A stretch of 16,600 nt of DNA from Nanosynbacter sp. (GTDB taxonomy: Bacteria; Patescibacteriota; Saccharimonadia; Saccharimonadales; Saccharimonadaceae): positions 1 through 16,600 of the forward strand of contig JABZJV010000014.1 of assembly GCA_015257605.1 (NCBI GenBank), in the 5' to 3' direction. Below, one piece after another: positions 8,586 through 14,575 of this stretch. Position 1 is the first letter of the stretch, and the number at the start of each line of letters is the position of its first letter. Position numbers and translations under genes: made by a program. The notes below the pieces were generated by a model. It ran no database searches. It worked only from the letters and a program-made list of their open reading frames with translations, and was not told the DNA's origin.

Positions 8586-9214
8586 ATAAACGCAAAACTA
8601 TTATTATCACTATCATTTTCACTATCATTGCGATCGTTGGTGCGCTAATTTATCAAATTTACACCGCTATCGACCGGTCGGGGAAAATCCCGGTCGAAGT
8701 TGCTGCCGCCCCTAACGATGCGAAAATCACTTTCAAAGACAAAAAAACTAAGGTCGAGTATGCTGCCAGAAACGGTACCAATTACCTGCCGCCAGGCGAT
8801 TATTCAATCACGGCTGCCAAAGACGGCTTCCGCAGCAGCCAGATAGAGGTCAACGCCAACAGTAAACCGCAACATATTATCATCATTGAGCTCATGCCGC
8901 AATCAGATCAAGCTCGCCAATGGCAGAAAAAGCACATGGATCAATACGATAAAGTTGAAGGTACTGCTGGCCAGCAAATCCGCGAGGCTGGCAAAAAATT
9001 CACCGAAAAATATCCAGTAGTCGCTAAATTACCAATCAAAGATCCTTACTATTCGGTTGGTTACTACAAGAAAGACGATCGGCCAATAATTGTTATCCGT
9101 ACCGAATCGCCGCAATACCGCTACAAAGCTACGCTGCGGTTAGTATCTATGGGTATCAAATTAAGCGATTATCAGATAGAATATGCCGACTACAAAAGTC
9201 ACCTAGGAGAATAA
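8582..9214 (+). CDS. Membrane-anchored protein with PEGA-like domain
   Basis: The product has 210 residues: a basic start (MNKRK), one hydrophobic anchor (about 6-28), and an extracytoplasmic remainder. Residues about 36-103 look like a PEGA domain, a small beta-sandwich common in surface proteins; the signature is LPPGDYSITAAKDGFRSSQIEV. The C-terminal half (about 110-210) is charged, contains YSVGYYK and RYKATLRLVS, and matches no family I recognise. The start overlaps the stop of the hydrolase gene as ATGA, so the two are translationally coupled. The context suggests an envelope accessory of the secretion/hydrolase module, perhaps contacting the wall. The function is not known from sequence. 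Confidence 0.7.
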   Translation: MNKRKTIIITIIFTIIAIVGALIYQIYTAIDRSGKIPVEVAAAPNDAKITFKDKKTKVEYAARNGTNYLPPGDYSITAAKDGFRSSQIEVNANSKPQHIIIIELMPQSDQARQWQKKHMDQYDKVEGTAGQQIREAGKKFTEKYPVVAKLPIKDPYYSVGYYKKDDRPIIVIRTESPQYRYKATLRLVSMGIKLSDYQIEYADYKSHLGE

Positions 9215-9217
9215 CTT

Positions 9218-9943
9218 ATGACGCCGAAGAAGAAAATCATTATAATTGCCGCCGCTTTTTCTGCATTTACCATTTTGATGATCATATTAGCAGTAATTAC
9301 TTCTCACCAGTATTTGACAATTTCGTTTGATTCATCAAAATATTCTAACGTTACACTATACAAAGGCACCGATACCAAGACCGAAAATACCATCGCTCCT
9401 ACCAAAACAATTGTCAATAAATCCGTTGAATCCGGTAAAGAGTATTTCTTGCCGAAAGGCACTTACTTTTTAGTAGCTAAGAGTAAAGATAATATCGTGT
9501 CAATTTTACAACGAGGAATATTGTTGGGCTCGGACAAAAAAAGCGTTTCTCTCGACTACAAATATACTAATTCGTACTTACAAAAACTGACAAACGAGAA
9601 CAAAAAAGCTATAGATAGTGCTATCCTAGGCAGCAATAGCAAAATAAGCACCTTTTATACTATCAAAAACGAAGCTGTACTAGAAAAAGGCGATTGGGCG
9701 ATTGCCGCCTTGGTATTTAACGGCTCCGGCACCGACTTAAATCGAGACACTCTGAAAGTCGTTCTCGAGAAGAAAGATTCGAAATGGGTAGTTAAATGCA
9801 AGCCGATGATCTCGATCAGCAAATACGACTGCTCGGCGCCGCAAAGTACTCTCAATAAAGCTAACACTATAGACATCACTACACAGCTGCCGCTCATGCC
9901 GAATTATAATCTGAACAAAAAAAAGGGTACGCCCGACGTCTAG
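9218..9943 (+). CDS. Membrane-anchored extracytoplasmic protein of unknown function
   Basis: The product has 241 residues: KKK, a hydrophobic helix (about 7-28), then an exported part. Residues 30-110 include a beta-rich section with FLPKGTYFLVAKSKDN, recalling the LPPGDYSITAAKDG stretch of the preceding gene, so the two may be distant paralogues. The C-terminal half contains a TFYTIKNEAVLEKGDWAIA stretch and a Cys pair (CKPM...YDCSAP). It looks like a small extracytoplasmic fold, but I do not recognise it. A good Shine-Dalgarno (TAGGAGA, 9204-9210) sits 7 nt before the ATG, 3 nt after the previous stop. It is the last gene of the operon and converges on recF with a 13-nt gap. By eye it is richer in A and T than the virB4 part of the operon. 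Confidence 0.65.
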   Translation: MTPKKKIIIIAAAFSAFTILMIILAVITSHQYLTISFDSSKYSNVTLYKGTDTKTENTIAPTKTIVNKSVESGKEYFLPKGTYFLVAKSKDNIVSILQRGILLGSDKKSVSLDYKYTNSYLQKLTNENKKAIDSAILGSNSKISTFYTIKNEAVLEKGDWAIAALVFNGSGTDLNRDTLKVVLEKKDSKWVVKCKPMISISKYDCSAPQSTLNKANTIDITTQLPLMPNYNLNKKKGTPDV

Positions 9944-9956
9944 ACATGTAGACCAG

Positions 9957-10952
9957 CTAGCCAGCACTCGTCATCACGATCTGGTTATCAACGAACTCGC
10001 TCATCAGCCGCTTTTGGCGGTGTCGATCAAGCTCGCCAAAGACGTCATCTAGCAAAATTAACGGCCTTTTACCAGTTTGCTGCTCAATATAAGCTGCCTC
10101 GAGAAATTTCAGCGCCAAAACAATCGTCCGCGTCTCGCCGCGAGAGGCAACTTTGGCAGCGGGTTTATCGCCAAATCCAATCGCTATATCGTGCCGGTGC
10201 GGCCCAGTGCTGGTCGCGCCAACCGCCTTGTCATAAGTGATTTTTTCTTCATATTCCTTGAGCAGTTTTTGCGCCGACACGCGGCTTTCGTGGGAGTATT
10301 GCAAGCTAACCGTGTCGCTCGTGCCAGCAATACTCTGATAGATTGCAGTTATTTTACTATTAAAATCATTCAAAACCGCTTGGCGCTTACTAATAATTTT
10401 AGCGCCATAATCGCTCAGTATCAGATTCCAAGAGAATAATTCGTCGTCGTTAATTAGCGGATCCTTGAGAAGCTTATTACGCTGCAATAGAGCGCGATTA
10501 TAGCGGCTCAACTCATGCGAATACGACTGGTCATATTGCTGGATCAACCCGTCCAAAAAATCGCGTCGACGCTGCGGCGAGCCATTAACAATCCGCAGCG
10601 TATCCGGCTCAAACAACACAATCGGATATTTGAGAGCATAAGGCAAGCGGCCGTGTTTTTTGCCAGCAACCACGAACTGTTTACGCTTGGCGCCTTCTTG
10701 ATTTTGATAAGTCACCCGATATTGCAGTTCATCGGTAGCTACGTCTATCTGGTACATTTGAGCGCCGTACGAACAAATCGATTCGTCGCTGCCGCGAAAG
10801 GACTTGCCGCGCAAAGCGATATATAAGGCCTCGATAAGCGACGTCTTGCCGCAACCGTTCGGGCCAGATATTAGCGTCGTTCCCAGCTCCAAATCAAGCA
10901 TTTTCAGCGAATGAACGCGAACATTCTGCACCGCCAATCGCAAAATCTTCAT
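9957..10952 (-). CDS. recF: DNA replication and repair protein RecF
   Basis: RecF is an ABC/SMC-type ATPase that loads RecA at gapped DNA with RecO and RecR. The 331-residue product has Walker A GPNGCGKT (30-37), the ABC signature region SRGETRTIVLALK (from 270), and Walker B LILLDDVFGELD (from 298). It also has the RecF hallmarks NGCGKTSLIEAL, SPQRRRDFLD and TGPHRHD. The protein stops soon after QIVMTS, while typical RecF proteins of about 360 residues carry 20-30 more. The ATG begins 1 nt after the dnaN stop. GAAGAG (complement of 10958-10963) at 5 nt is a plausible ribosome site inside the dnaN end, so expression is coupled to dnaN. Assignment is secure. Confidence 0.95.
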   Translation of the reverse strand: MKILRLAVQNVRVHSLKMLDLELGTTLISGPNGCGKTSLIEALYIALRGKSFRGSDESICSYGAQMYQIDVATDELQYRVTYQNQEGAKRKQFVVAGKKHGRLPYALKYPIVLFEPDTLRIVNGSPQRRRDFLDGLIQQYDQSYSHELSRYNRALLQRNKLLKDPLINDDELFSWNLILSDYGAKIISKRQAVLNDFNSKITAIYQSIAGTSDTVSLQYSHESRVSAQKLLKEYEEKITYDKAVGATSTGPHRHDIAIGFGDKPAAKVASRGETRTIVLALKFLEAAYIEQQTGKRPLILLDDVFGELDRHRQKRLMSEFVDNQIVMTSAG

Positions 10953-10953
10953 A

Positions 10954-12054
10954 TTAACTCTTCAGAGGCATAATTATATGGATATAATCCGAATTTTCGC
11001 TTGCCGGCGACAAAACGCATGGCGACAGTTTGCCGCTAAACCGGAAATCAACGCTATCGCCATCGATAACCCCAAGCGCGTCGGTGATATAGCGTGAATT
11101 TAACGTAAGGACACCGCCGCCAGTAACCTCGGCATCAGCCGAGCTAGTATTCTCGCCAAGTTCGCTAGCAATCGAGTGAATACTAATATTATTCTTTTCG
11201 CCATCAACCGTCACTGTCACGCTGCCGCCAGAATTGCGCGCAAACAATCCAGCGATCTTCACAATTCGCGAAAAATCATCCATCTTGACTCGCGCTTGGG
11301 TTTCGGAGGTCGCTGGTATCAACTGCTGATATTTCGGATAGCTACCTTCGATTAAACGGCTGGTAATCTCGGAGTCATCGACCCGGAAGCGGACTTGCTC
11401 GTCGTCAAACAGTACTTCGACTTGGTCAGTGCCATCCGAAATTGTTCGCAGCACCTCCTGCAGGCTCGACGTCGGTACGATTGCCGCAATCTCGCTAGTA
11501 GTATCGAATAGGCGGCGCTGCGCCAAGCGATAGCCGTCAGTGCCCGCTAGATACAATTTACCGCCGTCAGTGTGCCAATAAACGCCGGTTAGTACTGGAC
11601 GCGAGGTATCATTGCTAGTAGTGATAATCGTCTGGCTGACAGCTTGCTTGAAATCAGCTACTGCGATAGTGTAGGTGACAGCTTGATTCTCATCAATTGA
11701 TGGTAATTCTGGAAATTCACCAGCTTCAACGCCTGACATAATTGATGAATAATTGCCCGACGAAATCGTCATCGACGTTCCTTTGCTAGCTATATCAACC
11801 GTACCGCGCGGCAGACTAGCTATAAATTCGCTAATTAGTTTGGCTGGCAAGGTCAACTCGCCCGGTTTAGTAATTTTGGCACCAACATAGCAAGTCGCTG
11901 CTATCTCTAAGTTAGTCGCAGCGACCAATAACCGGTTAGCTTCGGTTCGCAGCAACACATTGCCAAGTATTGGTAGTCCGGCGCGGCTGCTAGCGATCCG
12001 GCCAACGATTGCCAGTGCTCGCGCAAAGTTTTCTTGTGTAACCGATAATTCCAT
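10954..12054 (-). CDS. dnaN: DNA polymerase III subunit beta (sliding clamp)
   Basis: This is the ring-shaped processivity clamp of the replicative polymerase. At 366 residues it has exactly the usual length. The N-terminus (MELSVTQENFARALAIVGRI, then LPILGNVLL and ATNLEIA) and the C-terminal DYIHIIMPLKS are classic; the family usually ends in MPMR/L, and here it is PLKS. Three clamp domains can be followed across the sequence. It lies directly downstream of dnaA and upstream of recF in the usual dnaA-dnaN-recF order. A weak ribosome site (ATAGG, complement of 12063-12067) lies 8 nt before the ATG. Confidence 0.97.
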   Translation of the reverse strand: MELSVTQENFARALAIVGRIASSRAGLPILGNVLLRTEANRLLVAATNLEIAATCYVGAKITKPGELTLPAKLISEFIASLPRGTVDIASKGTSMTISSGNYSSIMSGVEAGEFPELPSIDENQAVTYTIAVADFKQAVSQTIITTSNDTSRPVLTGVYWHTDGGKLYLAGTDGYRLAQRRLFDTTSEIAAIVPTSSLQEVLRTISDGTDQVEVLFDDEQVRFRVDDSEITSRLIEGSYPKYQQLIPATSETQARVKMDDFSRIVKIAGLFARNSGGSVTVTVDGEKNNISIHSIASELGENTSSADAEVTGGGVLTLNSRYITDALGVIDGDSVDFRFSGKLSPCVLSPASENSDYIHIIMPLKS

Positions 12055-12321
12055 AATTATTACCTATCTTTCTTTTTATAATTAGTGATGTATATAGTAG
12101 GTGCTGTGGACAATGGGGAAAAGTAGCTGATTAACAGAGGTAATTGACGAATTTTAGCCTGAGAAAATCTAGCGGAAAAAGAGTGAGTTTCACATAGTAA
12201 AACTAGGCAGTTTGTCCACTTTGATGACAACGATAGCCAGAACTCTTGCCAAGCAGTGGATAAATGAACACAATTTTTACCCAGGGCTTTAAACCAGCTG
12301 TACACAAAATTTCCACAGTAT
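12055..12321. other. dnaA-dnaN intergenic region: probable downstream half of oriC
   Basis: This 267-bp AT-rich gap holds DnaA-box-like nonamers: TTGTCCACA (12105-12113, minus), TTGTCCACT (12212-12220, plus), TTATCCACT (12255-12263, minus) and ATTTCCACA (12309-12317, plus), each one mismatch from a TTATCCACA/TTTTCCACA-type box. It also carries one copy of AACAGAGGT (12133-12141). No convincing gene lies in it. Promoter elements for dnaN must be here or upstream, but I see no strong -10/-35 pair on the minus strand. DnaA-box clusters on both sides of dnaA are known from bipartite origins. Confidence 0.6.
12061..12113 (-). other. Candidate origin unwinding element: DnaA box plus DnaA-trio-like triplets
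   Basis: Read on the minus strand, a DnaA box TTGTCCACA (12113-12105) is followed by GCAC, then CTACTA (12100-12095), then about 35 bp of very AT-rich DNA running to the dnaN start. In the basal unwinding system described for Bacillus subtilis, a DnaA box, a short GC-rich spacer and CTA-like triplets (3'-GAT-5' trios on the other strand) guide DnaA onto single-stranded DNA. Here two perfect trios are visible; later triplets deviate. The position between dnaA and dnaN also matches. Confidence 0.5.
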
Positions 12322-13680
12322 TTAAGCATAAAGTTTCTCCCGGATTTCGGCGACTTGTTCGCGGATAGTGAGGTCAAGCTTGATAGCCTTTTCAATTTTG
12401 TTGACCGAATGAATAGCCGTGGTGTGATCTTTGCGGCCGAGCTCTTGAGCGATGCGCGGGAAGCTCATGTGTAGTTCGCTACGCAGTAAATACATAGCAA
12501 TTTGCCGCGGTGTAGCAATGTATTTGTCGCGCTTACTGCTGCACATTTCTTTGCTGTCAATTTGGAAGTGGCGGGCGGTTTTGTCGATGATTTGCTTGGC
12601 GGTTAGATGCTGCGGCCTGGTTGATCGAACGTTGCCGAGCAGTCCTTCGGCGGTGGCAGCATCTGGCGTGGTGCCGCGCATTTCCGAATAAGCCAGCAGC
12701 TGATTAAGCGCGCCCTCTAGCTCGCGGACATTAGTTTTGATATTTTGCGCTAAATATTCGACCGTCTGGCGCTCCAGTGTCACGCCGGACATGCTAGCTT
12801 TGGTCTCGATAATGACGCAGCGAGTCTCGAAATCAGGCATTTGAATGTCAATCGCCATACCCCATTCAAAGCGGCTGCGCAGCCTCTCGGTTAAGGTTGG
12901 AATACTGCGCGGCGGCTTGTCGCTGCTGATGATAATTTGCTTATTAGCTTGATGTAGGGCATTAAAAGTATGAAAGAATTCTTCTTGAGTTTTTTCTTTG
13001 CCGGCGATGAATTGCATATCATCGACGATCAAGACGTCAACGTTGCGATATTTATCGCTGAAGCCAGCGATTTTGAAACGAATACTGTCGAGAAATTCTT
13101 TCATGAAAGTTTCAGAGCTAACATAGGCAACTTTCATTTTGGGATCGCGCTTGATGATGGCGTTGCCGACAGCTTGAATCAAGTGAGTTTTGCCCAAGCC
13201 GACGCCGCCGTAGATGAAAAGCGGGTTATACTTGGCGCCAGGATTGGCGGCGGCTGCCTGGCAAGCAGTGTAGGCGAGGTCGTTGCACGAACCAACCACG
13301 AAATTATCAAAAGTGTAGCGCGGGTTAAGGGTGGTGTTGGCGGTGGGTGTTTTGGCGTTAACTGGCGCGCGGCTAATTAACTCGTTAGCGCGATCGCGCA
13401 GCGAAGCAGTAGTTTCACGGCTAGTGATTTTTTTCTTAGTATTTTTGACTTTGTAACTAACATCTTTGATATTAGGGTTATTTTTCTTGAGGATCTCGCG
13501 GATTTGCGTATCGAAACGCTTTTCGAGCTGTGATTTAGCAAAGACATTAACAACACCGATAGTCGCCGTGCCATTATCGTAAGATAGTAGCTCAGTATCG
13601 CGAAACCAGGTTTTGAAGTTCGCATGCGATACTGAAAGCTCGATTTCCCCCAGGACACTTTGCCATAATGAATTATTCAT
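12322..13680 (-). CDS. dnaA: Chromosomal replication initiator protein DnaA
   Basis: DnaA binds DnaA boxes, oligomerises with ATP and melts the origin. The 452-residue product has all four domains: domain I (1-80, starting MNNSLWQSVLGEIE), a linker (80-115), an AAA+ domain with Walker A GGVGLGKT (158-165), Walker B VLIVDDMQF (216-224), the SSDKPPRSIP sensor and RLRSRFEWG, and a C-terminal DNA-binding domain with the signature KDHTTAIHSVNKIEK. It is transcribed away from rpmH. DnaA boxes upstream suggest autoregulation. No strong Shine-Dalgarno sits close to the ATG; GAGGG is about 12 nt away. Assignment is secure. Confidence 0.98.
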   Translation of the reverse strand: MNNSLWQSVLGEIELSVSHANFKTWFRDTELLSYDNGTATIGVVNVFAKSQLEKRFDTQIREILKKNNPNIKDVSYKVKNTKKKITSRETTASLRDRANELISRAPVNAKTPTANTTLNPRYTFDNFVVGSCNDLAYTACQAAAANPGAKYNPLFIYGGVGLGKTHLIQAVGNAIIKRDPKMKVAYVSSETFMKEFLDSIRFKIAGFSDKYRNVDVLIVDDMQFIAGKEKTQEEFFHTFNALHQANKQIIISSDKPPRSIPTLTERLRSRFEWGMAIDIQMPDFETRCVIIETKASMSGVTLERQTVEYLAQNIKTNVRELEGALNQLLAYSEMRGTTPDAATAEGLLGNVRSTRPQHLTAKQIIDKTARHFQIDSKEMCSSKRDKYIATPRQIAMYLLRSELHMSFPRIAQELGRKDHTTAIHSVNKIEKAIKLDLTIREQVAEIREKLYA

Positions 13681-13686
13681 CTAAAA

Positions 13687-13750
13687 CTTATACCCTCACA
13701 AGCTGTTAATAACTTATCTCTATGATAGCTGATTCACGAGTTTTCCACAA
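13687..13750 (-). promoter_or_regulatory. Candidate dnaA promoters, one overlapping a DnaA box
   Basis: Two minus-strand -10 candidates are visible. TATCAT (complement of 13722-13727) has a 17-nt spacer to TTGTGG (complement of 13745-13750), which overlaps the DnaA box at 13741-13749; DnaA binding there would repress its own gene. TATAAG (complement of 13687-13692) lies 6 nt before the ATG, the same spacing as the leaderless promoters elsewhere in this window, but has no clear -35. I cannot choose between them. Confidence 0.35.
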
Positions 13751-13868
13751 CTATAAGAACGTTACGTTCATTGATAGTTATGTAGGCGGCTAAACAGAGG
13801 TGAGTTTTTCCACAATTTAGCGCCACCTCTGTTAAATTTGTGGACAAACCAGCCAAAAATGTGGATAA
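13741..13868. other. oriC: oriC: cluster of four DnaA boxes upstream of dnaA
   Basis: Four nonamers lie in 128 bp between the divergent dnaA and rpmH: TTTTCCACA at 13741-13749 (plus), TTTTCCACA at 13806-13814 (plus), TTGTCCACA at 13839-13847 (minus) and a perfect TTATCCACA at 13860-13868 (minus). The plus and minus pairs face each other. The dnaA-rpmH junction with clustered DnaA boxes is the standard chromosomal origin location in many bacteria. An AT-rich stretch follows at 13866-13935. Confidence 0.8.
13793..13833. repeat. 10-bp inverted repeat enclosing a DnaA box
   Basis: AACAGAGGTG at 13793-13802 and its exact complement CACCTCTGTT at 13824-13833 flank a 21-nt spacer containing the DnaA box at 13806-13814. 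The first nine bases recur at 12133-12141 in the other intergenic region beside dnaA. It could be a protein-binding palindrome or a cruciform within the origin. Confidence 0.65.
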
Positions 13869-13912
13869 TTTATATAGCGATAGTATAATCTCGACAGATT
13901 AGCAATCAAATA

Positions 13913-13941
13913 TTGATTATTGATCGTAAAATTGCTATAAT
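13913..13941 (+). promoter_or_regulatory. rpmH promoter, near-leaderless
   Basis: TTGATT (13913-13918), a 17-nt spacer and an extended -10 TGCTATAAT (13933-13941) form a strong promoter. The expected start site near 13948 leaves only a few bases before the ATG at 13952, and no Shine-Dalgarno is present. Confidence 0.65.
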
Positions 13942-13951
13942 AGCTGTCATT

Positions 13952-14089
13952 ATGCCAAAGCGAACTTTTCAACCGCATACTCGACACCGCGTCAAGACGC
14001 ACGGCTACCGTGCCCGTCGGGCAACCAAAGCTGGCCGGGCTGTACTCAAGCGCCGCCAGGCTAAAGGCCGTGCTCGTATCGCACTCTAA
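13952..14089 (+). CDS. rpmH: 50S ribosomal protein bL34
   Basis: This 45-residue protein of the large ribosomal subunit reads MPKRTFQPHTRHRVKTHGYR then a basic tail, with the bL34 hallmarks KRTFQP, THG(F/Y)RAR and GRAVLxRRxAKGR. It has the usual bL34 length (44-46). It sits beside dnaA and before rnpA, the classic order at bacterial origins. Confidence 0.96.
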   Translation: MPKRTFQPHTRHRVKTHGYRARRATKAGRAVLKRRQAKGRARIAL

Positions 14090-14110
14090 CTAGTCGAGGT
14101 AACTACAGGT

Positions 14111-14140
14111 AAATAGCGCTAATTTTCGGCGCTATTTTGC
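14111..14140 (+). terminator. Hairpin after rpmH, candidate attenuating terminator
   Basis: AAATAGCGC (14111-14119) and GCGCTATTT (14129-14137) form a perfect 9-bp stem with a 9-nt loop, followed by TTGC. The U-run is mostly inside the stem and short, so termination may be partial. The 3' arm runs into the extended -10 of rnpA, so the site could end rpmH transcripts just before rnpA restarts. Confidence 0.4.
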
Positions 14141-14146
14141 TATAAT
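14138..14146 (+). promoter_or_regulatory. rnpA promoter (extended -10)
   Basis: TGCTATAAT is identical to the rpmH extended -10. It ends 12 nt before the ATG at 14159, predicting a leader of only about 5-6 nt. No good -35 is visible, as is common for extended -10 promoters. Confidence 0.55.
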
Positions 14147-14158
14147 GGAATTTGTTGT

Positions 14159-14500
14159 ATGATTGCGTCAAAATATCGATTTCACGGGCATGGCAGCTTG
14201 AAATTTTTATACAAAAACGGCCAAGCGGTTAGGTCGCGTTATTTCACGGTCAGATATATTACCAATCCCCGCCGCCAGCAGCCGCGCTTTGCGGTAGTAA
14301 TTAGTAAAAAAGTTCATAAATCAGCAGTTGGGCGCAATCGTATCCGCCGCCAGGTTTATGAACGCTTACGGATTGATGTTTTACCTCGCGTTAAAAACGT
14401 CGATGTCGCAGTGATTGTTACCAACGGCGAAGCGTTAAGTTTGGCGCCTGGCGATCTGAAATCATCGCTTGATGCTATTTTTGCGCAAATCATCGCTTGA
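14159..14500 (+). CDS. rnpA: Ribonuclease P protein component
   Basis: RnpA is the protein subunit of RNase P, which helps the catalytic RNA bind precursor tRNA leaders. The product has 113 residues, the usual size. The N-terminal YRFHGHGSLKFLYKNG resembles the R-x-F-x-x-[LV]-Y-x-x-G start. The RNR signature is present as SAVGRNRIRRQVYE (55-68), and FAVVISKKV precedes it as expected. It has no Shine-Dalgarno, consistent with a very short leader. Position between rpmH and yidC is canonical. Confidence 0.95.
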   Translation: MIASKYRFHGHGSLKFLYKNGQAVRSRYFTVRYITNPRRQQPRFAVVISKKVHKSAVGRNRIRRQVYERLRIDVLPRVKNVDVAVIVTNGEALSLAPGDLKSSLDAIFAQIIA

Positions 14501-14524
14501 TTCGGTAGTTGTCAGCCAAAGAGA

Positions 14525-14533
14525 TGATATAAT
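14525..14533 (+). promoter_or_regulatory. yidC promoter (extended -10)
   Basis: TGATATAAT fits the extended -10 consensus TGnTATAAT and lies in the rnpA-yidC gap. Transcription from about 14540 would give a leader of roughly 36 nt that includes Shine-Dalgarno-like AGAGGAG and CGAGG. No clear -35 was found at proper spacing. Confidence 0.5.
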
Positions 14534-14575
14534 GGTATAGATAAGTACTTGCCGAGAGGAGAATACGAGGCTTTT

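Noticed and set aside
9938..9953. Small palindrome GTCTA/TAGAC between the convergent genes as a bidirectional terminator
   Set aside because: Only 5 bp of stem and no T-run on either strand; too weak to call.
12060..12395. Minus-strand open frame of 111 codons in the dnaA-dnaN gap
   Set aside because: It overlaps the dnaA 3' end in another frame, covers the DnaA-box region and has no recognisable domain; chance open frame.
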